In this document: positions 26,031 to 34,554 of the stretch, in pieces
Position numbering within the stretch: the stretch's first letter is position 1
Layout: every line of letters starts with the position of its first letter
Assembly: GCA_963728655.1 (NCBI GenBank)
Contig: CAVSLD010000004.1
Span: 124,001-188,000, forward strand
Direction of reading: 5' to 3'
DNA: 64,000 bases
Source of the DNA: Iamia sp963728655
GTDB taxonomy: Bacteria > Actinomycetota > Acidimicrobiia > Acidimicrobiales > Iamiaceae
Translations under genes and position numbers: made by a program
The notes under the pieces: model-generated
The model's input: the letters and a program-made list of their open reading frames with translations, nothing else
What the model was told of the DNA's origin: nothing
Database searches by the model: none

Positions 26031-26636
26031 ATGAGCACCGACGCACACGAGGAGACCGACGCCACGAGCCGGCGCGTCGCGCACGACCTGCTGCAGTCGA
26101 TCGTGATCATCCAGTCCCTCACCGGGGCCGAGCGGGCCACCGCCGCCCCGGGCAGCCCCCTGGACGAGCGCCTGGTGCTCATCCAGAAGGAGGCCCAGAC
26201 CATGGCCCAGCTGTGCGAGCGCCAGCTCGGGCGCCACCCGCAGATCGGGTGGCTGGACCTGGCCGAGGTGGCGGCGCGCACGGTGGAGCGGGCCCGCTGC
26301 ACCTACCGGGGCCGGGTCGACCTGGAGGCCACGCCGGCCCCCATCGAGGGCGACGCCCTCGAGTGGGAGCGATGCCTGTTCAACCTGGCCGCCAACGCGT
26401 GCCAGGCGGCCGGCGAGGAGGGGCAGGTGGAGGTGCAGGTCTGGTCGACCGCGGACGACCACCGGGTCCGCGTGGGCGACTCCGGCCCCGGGTTCGGGCG
26501 CACCGTCACCGGGCGGGCGTCGCTCGGCATGGTGACGGTCTCCCACGTCGTCGACCGCCACGGTGGACACCTCGAGGTCGGTCAGAGCCCCCTGGGCGGC
26601 GCCGAGCTCACCGTCGTCATCCCCGTCGTGGGCTGA
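26031..26636 (+). CDS. Sensor-less histidine-kinase-like protein
   Basis: 201 residues; ATG at 26031 has GGAGG upstream. A short dimerisation/phosphoacceptor segment, SRRVAHDLLQSIVIIQSL, places a histidine at residue 18 followed by DLLQ, like the HDLxN pattern of HisKA-type H-boxes. A HATPase_c domain follows: FNLAANACQAAGEEG (N-box), VGDSGPGFGR (G1) and SLGMVTVSHVVDRHGGHLEV (F/G2). There is no transmembrane or input domain; the protein begins almost at the H-box. It converges with a response-regulator gene at 26582 (55-base tail overlap), and a second regulator lies just beyond, so these three could form one phosphorelay. The input is presumably a partner protein. Confidence 0.8.
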   Translation: MSTDAHEETDATSRRVAHDLLQSIVIIQSLTGAERATAAPGSPLDERLVLIQKEAQTMAQLCERQLGRHPQIGWLDLAEVAARTVERARCTYRGRVDLEATPAPIEGDALEWERCLFNLAANACQAAGEEGQVEVQVWSTADDHRVRVGDSGPGFGRTVTGRASLGMVTVSHVVDRHGGHLEVGQSPLGGAELTVVIPVVG

Positions 26637-27304
26637 TCCCCAGGTCCGGGGCCGTCGGGCCGCATCCCGGCCCGCAGGGCCAGGCTGACCGCCTCCAGGC
26701 TGGCGTGCACGCCCAGCTTGGCCAGGATGGCCTTGACGTGGGTGCGCACCGTGTTGAGCGAGATGTAGAGGGTGGAGGCGATCTCCCGGCGACTGAGCCC
26801 CCGCACCATCAGCTGCAGCACCTCGCGCTCGCGGGCGGAGAGGCTGTCGATCAGCGCCTCCCAGTCGTTGGGCGGCGCCGGCTCGAGCAGCAGCTTGACG
26901 ACGGGCCCGAGCAGGGTCGGCGGCAGCCACATCTGTCCCCCGGCGACGGCGTCGAGCGCCTCGACCAGCTCCTCCGACGGCGCCGACTTGGGCACGAAGC
27001 CCGCCGCCCCGGCGCGGATCGAGGACGCCGCCGCCTCGGCCGTGCCCGAGGCGGTGAGGACGACGACGGGACGGCTGGGATGGGCCCGCACGAGGTGGGC
27101 GAGCAGGTCGAGGCCGTCGTCGTCGCCCAGGTCCAGGTCGACGGTGAGCAGCGAGGGCCGCTCCCTCTCGCAGGTGGCCAGCGCGTCGGCGGCGGTGTGG
27201 GCCACGTGGACCGGGTCGAACCCGGAGGCGGCCAGCATCGAGGCCAGCGCCCGGGCCACGCCTTCGTGGTCATCGACGATGAGGAGGGAACGGCCCACGG
27301 GCAC
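26582..27304 (-). CDS. NarL/LuxR-family response regulator
   Basis: 240 residues; GTG at 27304. The receiver domain shows LLIVDDHEG (acidic pair at 11-12), TVDLDLGDD (phospho-acceptor Asp 56), VVLTASG (Thr 84) and GFVPKSA (Lys 106). The C-terminal HTH is canonical: LSAREREVLQLMVRGLSRREIASTLYISLNTVRTHVKAILAKLGV. A 25-residue tail follows. The gene points at the kinase-like gene and shares a 169-bp intergenic region with the divergent regulator at 27474. That region holds palindromes that either regulator could bind. Confidence 0.92.
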   Translation of the reverse strand: MPVGRSLLIVDDHEGVARALASMLAASGFDPVHVAHTAADALATCERERPSLLTVDLDLGDDDGLDLLAHLVRAHPSRPVVVLTASGTAEAAASSIRAGAAGFVPKSAPSEELVEALDAVAGGQMWLPPTLLGPVVKLLLEPAPPNDWEALIDSLSAREREVLQLMVRGLSRREIASTLYISLNTVRTHVKAILAKLGVHASLEAVSLALRAGMRPDGPGPGDQPTTGMTTVSSAPPRGL

Positions 27305-27356
27305 GACCTTGGCACGCTGCGAGTCGGTGTCGGCCTGCTGAGGGGGTGAGCGCTCC

Positions 27357-27372
27357 TACCGCGACTCGCGGA
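27357..27372. promoter_or_regulatory. Palindrome CCGCGA-C-TCGCGG between two response-regulator genes
   Basis: TACCGCGACTCGCGGA contains perfect 6-bp arms around a single central base (27359-27371). The arms equal those of the 16-bp palindrome at 25949 but are one base further apart. It lies 53 bp upstream of the minus-strand regulator start and about 100 bp upstream of the plus-strand one. Confidence 0.5.
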
Positions 27373-27426
27373 CTGAGGTGAACTGGGGCTAGCGCGCAGG
27401 CGACATTGCTGTGACACTACCTGTCG

Positions 27427-27445
27427 CCGCTACGCTCCGTAGCGG
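27427..27445. promoter_or_regulatory. Inverted repeat CCGCTACG-N3-CGTAGCGG
   Basis: Perfect 8-bp arms with a 3-base centre, ending 28 bp before the ATG at 27474. No T-run follows, so a terminator is unlikely; an operator or a 5'-leader hairpin for the downstream regulator gene fits better. It is a different sequence family from the TACCGCGA sites. Confidence 0.5.
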
Positions 27446-27473
27446 AGGGGGCCGGGGAGCAGGGACACACGCC

Positions 27474-28076
27474 ATGGACATCGTTCTGTGCGACGACCAC
27501 GAGATCGTGCTGGCATCGATCGCCGATCTGCTGGAGGCCCACGGGCACCACGTGGCGGGGAGGGCGACGCACCCGGCGCAGCTGTCGGAGCTCGTCGACC
27601 GCTTCTCGCCCGACGTGTGCGTCCTCGACCTCCTCTACGAGGGCGAGATCGCCCCCGAGGACGCCCTGCCCGCGATCACCGACGCGGCCGCGGCCACCGA
27701 CGTCATCGTGCTCACCGGCGTGTCGGACCCCGACGACCTCGAGGCGGCCCGTCGGGCCGGGGCCGCCGCCGTGGGCTCCAAGGCCCTCCCGTGGACCGAG
27801 ATCCTGGCCCTCATCGAGGGGCGCTCGGCGGTGGGCGAGCCGGCCCGGAGCGCCGACGCCGCGGCCCACCCTTTCTTCCTGACGGACCGCGAGGTCGAGG
27901 TCCTGCAGTGCCTGGGCGACGGCGCCTGCACCGCGCAGATCGCCGAGCTCCTCGACGTGCGCCAGGCCACCGCCCGCTCCCACGTCCAGAGCGTCCTCCA
28001 CAAGCTCGGCGTCCACAGCCGCCTCGCCGCCGTCGCCGTCGGCATCCGCTACGGCCTGGTGGAGGTGGCTGCGTGA
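27474..28076 (+). CDS. NarL/LuxR-family response regulator
   Basis: 200 residues; ATG at 27474, with a weak GGGGAG upstream. Receiver residues are visible: Asp 7 and Asp 8 (VLCDDHE), Asp 52 (VCVLDLLYEGE), Thr 81 (VLTGVSD) and Lys 103 (GSKALPW). The HTH is LTDREVEVLQCLGDGACTAQIAELLDVRQATARSHVQSVLHKLGVHSR. The Lys is preceded by Gly-Ser rather than the usual Phe/Val-x-Lys, a mild variation. It is divergent from the regulator at 26582-27304 and follows two inverted repeats. It may act with the sensor-less kinase at 26031. Confidence 0.9.
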   Translation: MDIVLCDDHEIVLASIADLLEAHGHHVAGRATHPAQLSELVDRFSPDVCVLDLLYEGEIAPEDALPAITDAAAATDVIVLTGVSDPDDLEAARRAGAAAVGSKALPWTEILALIEGRSAVGEPARSADAAAHPFFLTDREVEVLQCLGDGACTAQIAELLDVRQATARSHVQSVLHKLGVHSRLAAVAVGIRYGLVEVAA

Positions 28077-28182
28077 GGCCACGACGCCGGGACGCCCCAC
28101 GCGGGGCACAGATCTGAACCGGGCCCCACGCAGGGCACCGGACACGCCATCGACCACAGGGGGGAGATGAGGTGAACAGGAC

Positions 28183-28515
28183 ATGCGGGCAGCATCACGA
28201 CCCACACCCCGGACGGGGCCGAGCGCGCGGCACGGCGTGCTCCAGGCCCTGGGCCGATCCCCGGGACCGATCACGCCACTGGAGGTGGGCCGGGCCGCCG
28301 GGTTGAGCTCCCTCGTCGTGGTCCCGACCCTCGCCGCCCTGCTCGAGGAGGCCGTCGTGACGCGTGAGCAGGTCACGACCGCCTCGCACGGGCCGACCTG
28401 GACCTACCAGCTCACCGCCCGGGGCCGGCGCGAGCACCTCCGCCGCACCCCGCCCGGCGGGCCGCGGCCCGACCCGGGCGCCGTGGCCCCCCTGGTCCGC
28501 ACCCGGGCCAGCTGA
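28183..28515 (+). CDS. Small winged-helix DNA-binding protein
   Basis: 110 residues from ATG 28183. GVLQALGRSPGPITPLEVGRAAGLSSLVVVPTLAALLEEAVV reads as the helix-turn-helix of a MarR/PadR-type winged helix. Residues TWTYQLTARGREHL would form the wing and following helix, with the family's usual T-x-x-G-R pattern. No effector domain is present. The tail is Pro/Arg-rich. A strong hairpin follows six bases after the stop, so the transcript probably ends there. Targets are unknown; it may regulate the neighbouring P-type ATPase. Confidence 0.6.
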   Translation: MRAASRPTPRTGPSARHGVLQALGRSPGPITPLEVGRAAGLSSLVVVPTLAALLEEAVVTREQVTTASHGPTWTYQLTARGRREHLRRTPPGGPRPDPGAVAPLVRTRAS

Positions 28516-28520
28516 GAGGG

Positions 28521-28545
28521 GTCTCCCGGGCCCGGCCCGGGAGAC
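28521..28545 (+). terminator. Strong GC-rich hairpin terminator
   Basis: Two perfect 12-bp arms (GTCTCCCGGGCC and its complement) flank one base, starting six bases after the stop of the winged-helix gene. There is no T-tract, matching the I-shaped terminators common in high-GC actinobacteria. It would insulate the ATPase gene starting at 28618. Confidence 0.65.
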
Positions 28546-28617
28546 GGGGGGTCGGGCCGCAGGGCCCGGTCCCGCGCCTACCGTGGCGGCGATGCGGCCA
28601 CGTCCGGGGCACGACCG

Positions 28618-31021
28618 GTGACGGCCGTGGCCCGCCGCGCCGGCGACGGGGCCGGCGGGCTCACCGGCGCCGAGGTGGCGGGCCGCGTCGCCGCCGGCGC
28701 GGTCAACCGGGCGGGGCGTGGCCCCGAGCGCACGTTCGGCCACATCGTCGCGGCCAACGTCTTGACGCCGGTCAACGGCATCATGCTCACCCTCTTCGGG
28801 CTCATCCTCGTCTCCGGGCACCCGGGTGACGGGCTGTTCGTCGGCGTGGTGGTGAGCAACAGCCTGGTCGGCATCGTCCAGGAGACCAGGGCCCGGCGGG
28901 AGCTGGCCCGCCTCGAGGTCCTCAACGAGCCCGCCGCCACCGTCGTGCGCGACGGCGCGGAGGCGCCGGTGCGGGTCGACGCCGTGGTGCTCGACGACGT
29001 GGTGGCGGTCGAGGTCGGCCACCAGGTCGTGGTGGACGGGCGGGTCGTCGCGGCCCGGAGCCTGGAGGTCGACGAGTCGCTGCTCACCGGGGAGAGCGAC
29101 CCCGTGGTGAAGCGGGTGGGCGACGAGGTCCGCTCCGGCAGCTTCGTGGTGGCCGGCGGGGGCCGCTACCGCGCCGTCGGCATCGGCGGCGACAGCTACG
29201 CCGCCCGGCTGGCCTCCGAGGCCCGCCGCTTCTCCATGGCCACCTCCGAGCTGCGCCAGGGGGTCGACCGCGTCCTGCACTGGATGACGGCGGTGATCCC
29301 CGTGGCCTCGGCCGTCCTGCTCTGGTCGCTGCTGAGCCAGCGACGACGGCTGGCAGGAGGCCTTGCGGGGCACGGTCGCGGCGGCGGTGGCCATGGTCCC
29401 CGACGGCCTGGTGCTGCTCACCAGCATCGCCTTCGTCGCCGGGGTGCTCGACCTGGCCCGCCGCAACGCGCTGGCCAAGCAGCTGACCACGGTGGAGGTC
29501 CTGGCCCGGGTCGACGTCCTGTGCCTGGACAAGACGGGCACGATCACCACCGGGACCATGGCCCTGGGCGCGGTGGAGCCGCTCGGGACCGGGTCCGAGG
29601 AGGCGGTGCGCACCACGCTCGCGGCCCTGGTGGCCGCCGACCCCGCCCCGAACTCGACCATGGCGGCGCTGGGCCGCGCGGCCGGGGCCGACCCGGGGTG
29701 GGAGGTCGACGGGGTCGAGCCCTTCTCCAGCGCCCGGAGGTGGTCGGCTGCGACCTTCGGCCCGGACACCTTCGTGCTCGGTGCCCCCGACGTGGTGCTC
29801 GACGCCCGTGACCCGGCCCTCGCCCGGGCGCGGGTCGCGGGCCGGCACCGGCCGCCGGGTCCTGGTCCTCGCCCGCGCCCCCACGGCGGTGGTCGACGGG
29901 ACCCTTCCGCCCGACCTGGAGGCACGGGCCCTGCTCGTGCTGGAGGACGTGGTCCGGCCCGACGCCCCCGAGACCCTCCGCTACTTCCACGGCCAGGGCG
30001 TCGACGCTCAAGGTCATCTCCGGCGACGACCCCCGGACGGTCGCCGCCATCGCCACCCGCGCCGGCGTGCCGGGCGCCGAGTCCGCCTGCGACGCCCGCA
30101 CCCTCGGGGACGACCCCGACGCCCTCGCCCGGGCCCTCGAGGACCACGTCGTCATCGGTCGGGTCGGCCCCCACCAGAAGCAGGCCATGGTGGCGGCCCT
30201 CCAGGCACGGGGCCACGTGGTGGCCATGACCGGAGACGGGGTCAACGACGTCCTGGCGCTCAAGGACGCCGACATCGGCGTGGCGATGGGGTCGGGCAGC
30301 GCCGCCAGTCGGGCGGTGGCCGACCTCGTCCTCACCGACAGTGCCTTCTCCACCCTCCCCGTGGTGGTCGACGAGGGCCGCAAGGTCATCAACAACGTGG
30401 AGCGGGTGGCCAACCTCTTCCTCACCAAGTCGGTCTACGCCCTGCTCCTCACCCTGGTCGTGGCCGTCGCCCGGGCGCCGTTCCCGTTCCTCCCCCGCCA
30501 GCTCACGCTGATCGGCACCTTCAGCATCGGGATCCCCGGGGTGTTCCTGGCCCTGGCCCCGGAGGTGACGCGGGTCCGCCCCGGGTTCCTGGGCCGGGTC
30601 CTGCGGTTCTCGGTGCCCGCCGGCCTCGTCGCCGGGACCGCCACCCTGGCGGTGTTCGGGGTGGCGTACCGGAGCGGCTCGGTGTCGCTGCCGGAGTCGC
30701 GCACGGCGGCCACCATGACCCTGCTGGGCATCGGGCTGGTCGTGCTCCTGGTCGCCAGCCGCCCGCTGCACCCGTGGAAGGTGGCCCTGGTCGCGGCGAT
30801 GGCGGTCCTCTACGGCCTCATCTTCGGCGTCGGGCCGCTGCGCGACTACTTCCAGCCTCGACCTGTTCGCGGCCTGGGTGTGGCCGGTCGTGGTGGTCGC
30901 CGTCGCCGGCGCCGGGCTGCTGGTCGCCGCCCTCCCCCGGTGGGTCCCCGGCCTCCCCGGCTGGCGCGGTGACGAGCCCCCCGACCCCGATGCCCGTCAG
31001 GCCAGCCGATCGGCCGGGTAG
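28618..31021 (+). pseudogene. P-type cation ATPase, CtpE-like, with four apparent frameshifts
   Basis: GTG at 28618; the frame shifts by one base near 29350, 29845, 30010 and 30855 and ends with TAG at 31021, about 800 codons in all, the usual CtpE length. All key motifs are present across the pieces: LLTGESDP (actuator), VLCLDKTGTITTGTM (phosphorylated Asp), and MTGDGVNDVLALKDADIGVAMG (hinge). Flanking helices include FPFLPRQLTLIGTFSIGIPGVFLAL. CtpE of mycobacteria takes up calcium; that substrate is a family-based guess. Every shift is an extra base. For example, deleting one base at 30005-30012 gives VTLKVISGDDP. Indel error is therefore the simplest explanation. A TACCGT -10-like box lies at 28579-28584. 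Confidence 0.75.
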
Positions 31022-31897
31022 CCGGCGTAGGACTCCTTGAACACGCCGGAGTGGAGCAGCACCGTCGCCACGTCGACGCCGCGGCCGGTGTCGGTCACCG
31101 TGGTCCGCACCCAGTAGGACTCGGTGCGGCGGCTCTGGCCCAGGCCCACGACCTCGCGGGTCGAGGGCGTACTCCTGGCCCACGAACAGCGGCCCGGCGA
31201 GGAGCCGCACCTCGAGGTCGAGGAAGAGCCCGAGGGCCGGGCCCCGCACCGGGAGCTCCACCCCCGTCTTCTGGGTGAGCACGCTCGCCATCTCCATGGG
31301 GAGCACGGGGCGGCCCCATGGTGTGTCGGCCGATCGGTACCAGGGGCTGGGCTCGGTGATGGCCTCCAGCTTGCGGGCCAGCGAGAAGGGGTAGAGCGGG
31401 CCGTTGCCGTCGTCCGCGGTGATCGTGGCCGGCGGGGACTCGAGGCGCTGGCCCACCTCCAGGCGGTCGACCACGAACAGCTCGCCCGGGTCGCCCGAGG
31501 CGGCCAGGCGGGAGTCGAGCTCGCTCTCGGCGTCGGGGTCCACCGAGGCGGTGCCGGTCAGGACCTCCGCGCCGTCGGCCTTGGTGGCGCCGATGCGGGC
31601 CACCGGGCCCCCGTCGGTGGCCAGCGTCGCGGTGACCTCCTCGCCCTCGACGACCATGGTGCGGAAGTGGGCGCTGACGCAGCCCGTCTCGAACCAGCGC
31701 GGGCCCCAGAGGGCGGAGGCCAGCGGATCCACCTGCGACAGGTGCGTCGGCCCCTCGATGGGCGCGCCGGCCAGCCCCAGCGTCCCCGCGGTGGCCTCGT
31801 CGTGGACGCTGGCGTGGCCGTCGTAGCTCTGGTCGTCGAGCAGCTGGCGGGGCCGGCGCGGCGGGCCGGTCAGGGTGAGGGGGGTGGTGAACGACAT
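30997..31897 (-). CDS. Hot-dog-fold (MaoC-like) protein, one apparent frameshift
   Basis: ATG at 31897 has GGAGG upstream. About 245 residues run in frame, then one extra base near 31165 shifts the frame; with it removed the sequence continues TREVVGLGQSRRTESYWVRT to TGA at 30997 (about 299 residues). GLAGAPIEGPTHLSQVDPLA and CVSAHFRTMVVEGEEV resemble the paired hot-dog units of MaoC-like dehydratases and thioesterases, although a catalytic D-x5-H is not clear. The product may bind or hydrate an acyl-CoA. It overlaps the end of the converging ATPase gene by 25 bases. Confidence 0.55.
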
Positions 31898-31975
31898 GGC
31901 CTCGCCTCCGAGGGTCGGGTCGGGCCAGCCTGGCGCGCCGGGCCGGCGGCCGCCGACCGGCCCGCGGCCGGCCCC

Positions 31976-34405
31976 TCAGGCCTCGGTGGCCCGACGGACG
32001 TACTCGGGGCTGCCGGCGAGGGTCGCGGCCAGCGACTCCTGGGTGAGGTGGCTGCCCAGGGCGGTGGCCCAGTACGTGAGCCCGGCGGGGTCCGGGTCCC
32101 GGCGGAGCAGCAGCCGGTACCACGCGGTGACCACGAGGCGGCGGTGCTCGAGACCGGCGAGGAAGGCATCGGCCATGGCCCGCCGCCCCGCCGCGGTCTC
32201 GGCCCGCGGCGCCCACCACGCCGCGCCCCCGGGGTCCGGGGCCCGCCCCAGCACGCGCTGGTAGACGGCGGCGACGAAGCCCTCGGCCGTGCCGCCCGCC
32301 TTGCCGAGGAGCTCGGCGCTGGCGAGGACCTCGGCCTCCACCTGCTCCCGGGTCGCGGTGCGCAGCTGCTCGGCGCGGTGGGCGCGGGCCTCCGGCGCCG
32401 GGAGGCGGTCCAGCACCCGCTGGTAGATCTCGTCGGCCACGCGGCCCCGCACCTCGGCCGAGCCCAGGAGGGCGGAGGCCAGCCACCGGGCCGAGATCTG
32501 GCCGGCGTCGAGCAGGGCGCTCCAGTGCTCCAGGCCGGCGGGGTCGACCGGTCGACCGAGGACGTCCTGGTAGATGCGGGCCACGAGGGCGGCGGAGGGG
32601 GTGGCGGGCGGCACCGCGGTGGCGGTCACGGCACCGACCGTCGTGGTCGTGGCCGACCCCCCGGCGTTGGTGGCGGTGAGGCTCACGTCGTAGGTCCCCG
32701 GCGCCGCGTACCGGTGCCCCGGCGACCGCACCGTCGACGTCGTGCCGTCGCCGAAGTCCCACCGCCACGCCGTCGGCCCCCCCGTCGACGTGTCCGTGAA
32801 GGCCACGTCCAGCGGAGCCGTCCCCGACGCCGGCGCCACCGTGAACGACGCCACCGGCGCCGCCGGCGGGGCCGGGCGGACGGTGACCGCGCCGGTGCGG
32901 GTGGTCGTGCGCGACCCCCCGGCGTTGGTGGCGGTGAGGCTCACGTCGTAGGTCCCCGGCGCCGCGTACCGGTGCGCCGGCGACCGCACCGTCGACGTCG
33001 TGCCGTCGCCGAAGTCCCACCGCCACGCCGTCGGCCCCCCCGTCGACGTGTCCGTGAAGGCCACGTCCAGCGGAGCCGTCCCCGACGCCGGCGCCACCGT
33101 GAACGACGCCACCGGCGCCGCCGGCGGGGGTGCGGCGCCGAGGGGGTCCACGTGGGTCCAGTACCGACGGGTGCTGTCGTTGGTGGCCACCACCACCAGC
33201 CCGGAGGCCGAGGTCACGTTCTGCTTGGTCGAGGTGGCGTTGTTGATGTCGGCGCTGCTGGCGTCGGTGAGCACGGGGGTCCCCTTGCCTGCGGGGAAGT
33301 CGATGGCGTCGAGGGGCGCGACCTTCTCGTACACCGAGCCGCCGCTCTGGCCGCTGGTGGCGAACATGTGGACGACCCGGTGCTCGGTGTCGACCACCAC
33401 GATCGGTCGGGTGTGGCTGTCGGTCGCCCGACCGAACGGGTGGCTGGTCCAGTGCCCGGTGGTCGGGTCGCGGTCGAGCAGGTGGGTCAGCACGTCGGAG
33501 CCGGACGCCGAGGTCTTCACCGCGGCCAGCACCCGCCCACCGGCATCCTGGACCGCCGCCAGGTTGATGTGGTCGTCGGCGGCGCGGGGCCCGGTGAAGG
33601 CGACCTCGGGTGCCGACCAGGCGCCGGGGGCGGCGGCGTCGAGGTGCTGGGAGAAGAACATCTGCTCGCGGTCCTGGTCGCTCCAGAGGACCCCGATGCG
33701 GTCGCTGCGGTAGGCGATCACCGAGGAGATGTCGTCGCTGCTGGCGCGGGCCGCGCCGGGCAGGGGGAACGGTGACGCCCAGGTCCTGTCGTCGGTGGTG
33801 GTGTGGGTGACCTCGACGACGCCGTCCTGGACCCACGTCGCCCACAGGCGCCCGCCCGGCTCGCGGTCGATGACCAGGGTCTCGGAGCGCACGTCGTTGA
33901 TGGCCACGGGGAACCCGGCGTCGAGGGCATAGGTCTTGGTGGCGGCGTCGTACCGGTAGCGACGCAGGAGGGCCGGGTTGCCCGACGCGCTGCTGGACTC
34001 GGAGAACACGTGGTTGGCGATGTAGAGGCTCTGTCCGGTCCACAGGGCGTCGGAGCGGCTGTTGGGGCGGGTGTCGACCAGGGTCCCGGTGTCGACCCAG
34101 CTCCGCCCCCCCACGTCCAGGCGGAAGATGTGGAAGTCCCCGCTGGCGGCGTCGAACAGGGTCGCCCACCACAGCCCGTCGTTGAACCAGACCTTGCTCT
34201 GGGGCTTGGAGCCGCTGGGTGAGCCCGTCGCCCCCTGGAACGAGGGCCCCTCCCAGCCGACGTCGCCGGGGTCGGCCGCGGCGGGCAGGGCGGGGGCCGA
34301 GACCACCCCCACGAACGCGCCGACCAGCACCACCGTCGCCAGCGCCCGACGCCACCCCACCGCCCGTGGTCCCCCGCGTCGACCGTGCCCTGCGTGCTCC
34401 CTCAT
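31976..34405 (-). CDS. Secreted propeller protein with two PKD domains and C-terminal DUF4214
   Basis: 809 residues; ATG at 34405. The signal peptide (ALATVVLVGAFVGVVSAPALPAAA) leads to a propeller region colinear with the one in 2416-5232 (KVWFNDGLWWATLFDA, FPVAINDVRSETLVIDRE, SDQDREQMFFSQ, MFATSGQSGGSVYEKVAPL). Two PKD domains (WRWDFGDGTTSTVRSP in each) follow, then about 230 residues of DUF4214-type repeats (VARIYQDVLGRPVDPAGLEHW, VAAVYQRVLGRAPDPGGAAWW). DUF4214 is known from large surface and S-layer-type proteins. Compared with its paralogue, DNRLRE modules are replaced by DUF4214, so the propeller is a shared head with interchangeable tails. Function is unknown. Confidence 0.85.
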   Translation of the reverse strand: MREHAGHGRRGGPRAVGWRRALATVVLVGAFVGVVSAPALPAAADPGDVGWEGPSFQGATGSPSGSKPQSKVWFNDGLWWATLFDAASGDFHIFRLDVGGRSWVDTGTLVDTRPNSRSDALWTGQSLYIANHVFSESSSASGNPALLRRYRYDAATKTYALDAGFPVAINDVRSETLVIDREPGGRLWATWVQDGVVEVTHTTTDDRTWASPFPLPGAARASSDDISSVIAYRSDRIGVLWSDQDREQMFFSQHLDAAAPGAWSAPEVAFTGPRAADDHINLAAVQDAGGRVLAAVKTSASGSDVLTHLLDRDPTTGHWTSHPFGRATDSHTRPIVVVDTEHRVVHMFATSGQSGGSVYEKVAPLDAIDFPAGKGTPVLTDASSADINNATSTKQNVTSASGLVVVATNDSTRRYWTHVDPLGAAPPPAAPVASFTVAPASGTAPLDVAFTDTSTGGPTAWRWDFGDGTTSTVRSPAHRYAAPGTYDVSLTATNAGGSRTTTRTGAVTVRPAPPAAPVASFTVAPASGTAPLDVAFTDTSTGGPTAWRWDFGDGTTSTVRSPGHRYAAPGTYDVSLTATNAGGSATTTTVGAVTATAVPPATPSAALVARIYQDVLGRPVDPAGLEHWSALLDAGQISARWLASALLGSAEVRGRVADEIYQRVLDRLPAPEARAHRAEQLRTATREQVEAEVLASAELLGKAGGTAEGFVAAVYQRVLGRAPDPGGAAWWAPRAETAAGRRAMADAFLAGLEHRRLVVTAWYRLLLRRDPDPAGLTYWATALGSHLTQESLAATLAGSPEYVRRATEA
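32655..33131 (-). repeat. Tandem PKD-encoding repeat, 258-bp unit
   Basis: Copies at about 32655-32873 and 32913-33131 are offset by 258 bp (86 codons) and nearly identical in DNA; one visible change turns SPGHRY into SPAHRY. This is the second recent in-frame PKD duplication in the window, independent of the one at 2428-3926. Confidence 0.85.
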
Positions 34406-34506
34406 CCCACGACCTCGTCGATCCCCCGTCCCCGGCCGGCGCGGGCGCGCCGGGCACCCCAGGGTGGCGATCGCGCCCGACGCCGCCCTCCGCCGGGCGA
34501 GGGAGC

Positions 34507-34519
34507 CGCGGTACCGCGA
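34507..34519. promoter_or_regulatory. CGCGGTACCGCG palindrome with TACCGCGA half-site
   Basis: A 12-bp perfect palindrome at 34507-34518 followed by A, giving TACCGCGA at 34512-34519. It lies between the divergent starts at 34405 (secreted protein) and 34555 (esterase). It is about 22 bp upstream of TAGTGT (34541-34546), a TAnnnT -10 candidate for the esterase gene, so it occupies the -35 position. Confidence 0.45.
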
Positions 34520-34554
34520 CGACGGGACGGGGCCGGGCCCTAGTGTCCCGGTCC

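Noticed and set aside
31124..33775. Open frame of 883 codons on the plus strand
   Set aside because: It is antisense to the hot-dog and DUF4214 genes; repeats such as RHRRRRR mirror the PKD repeats of the real strand.
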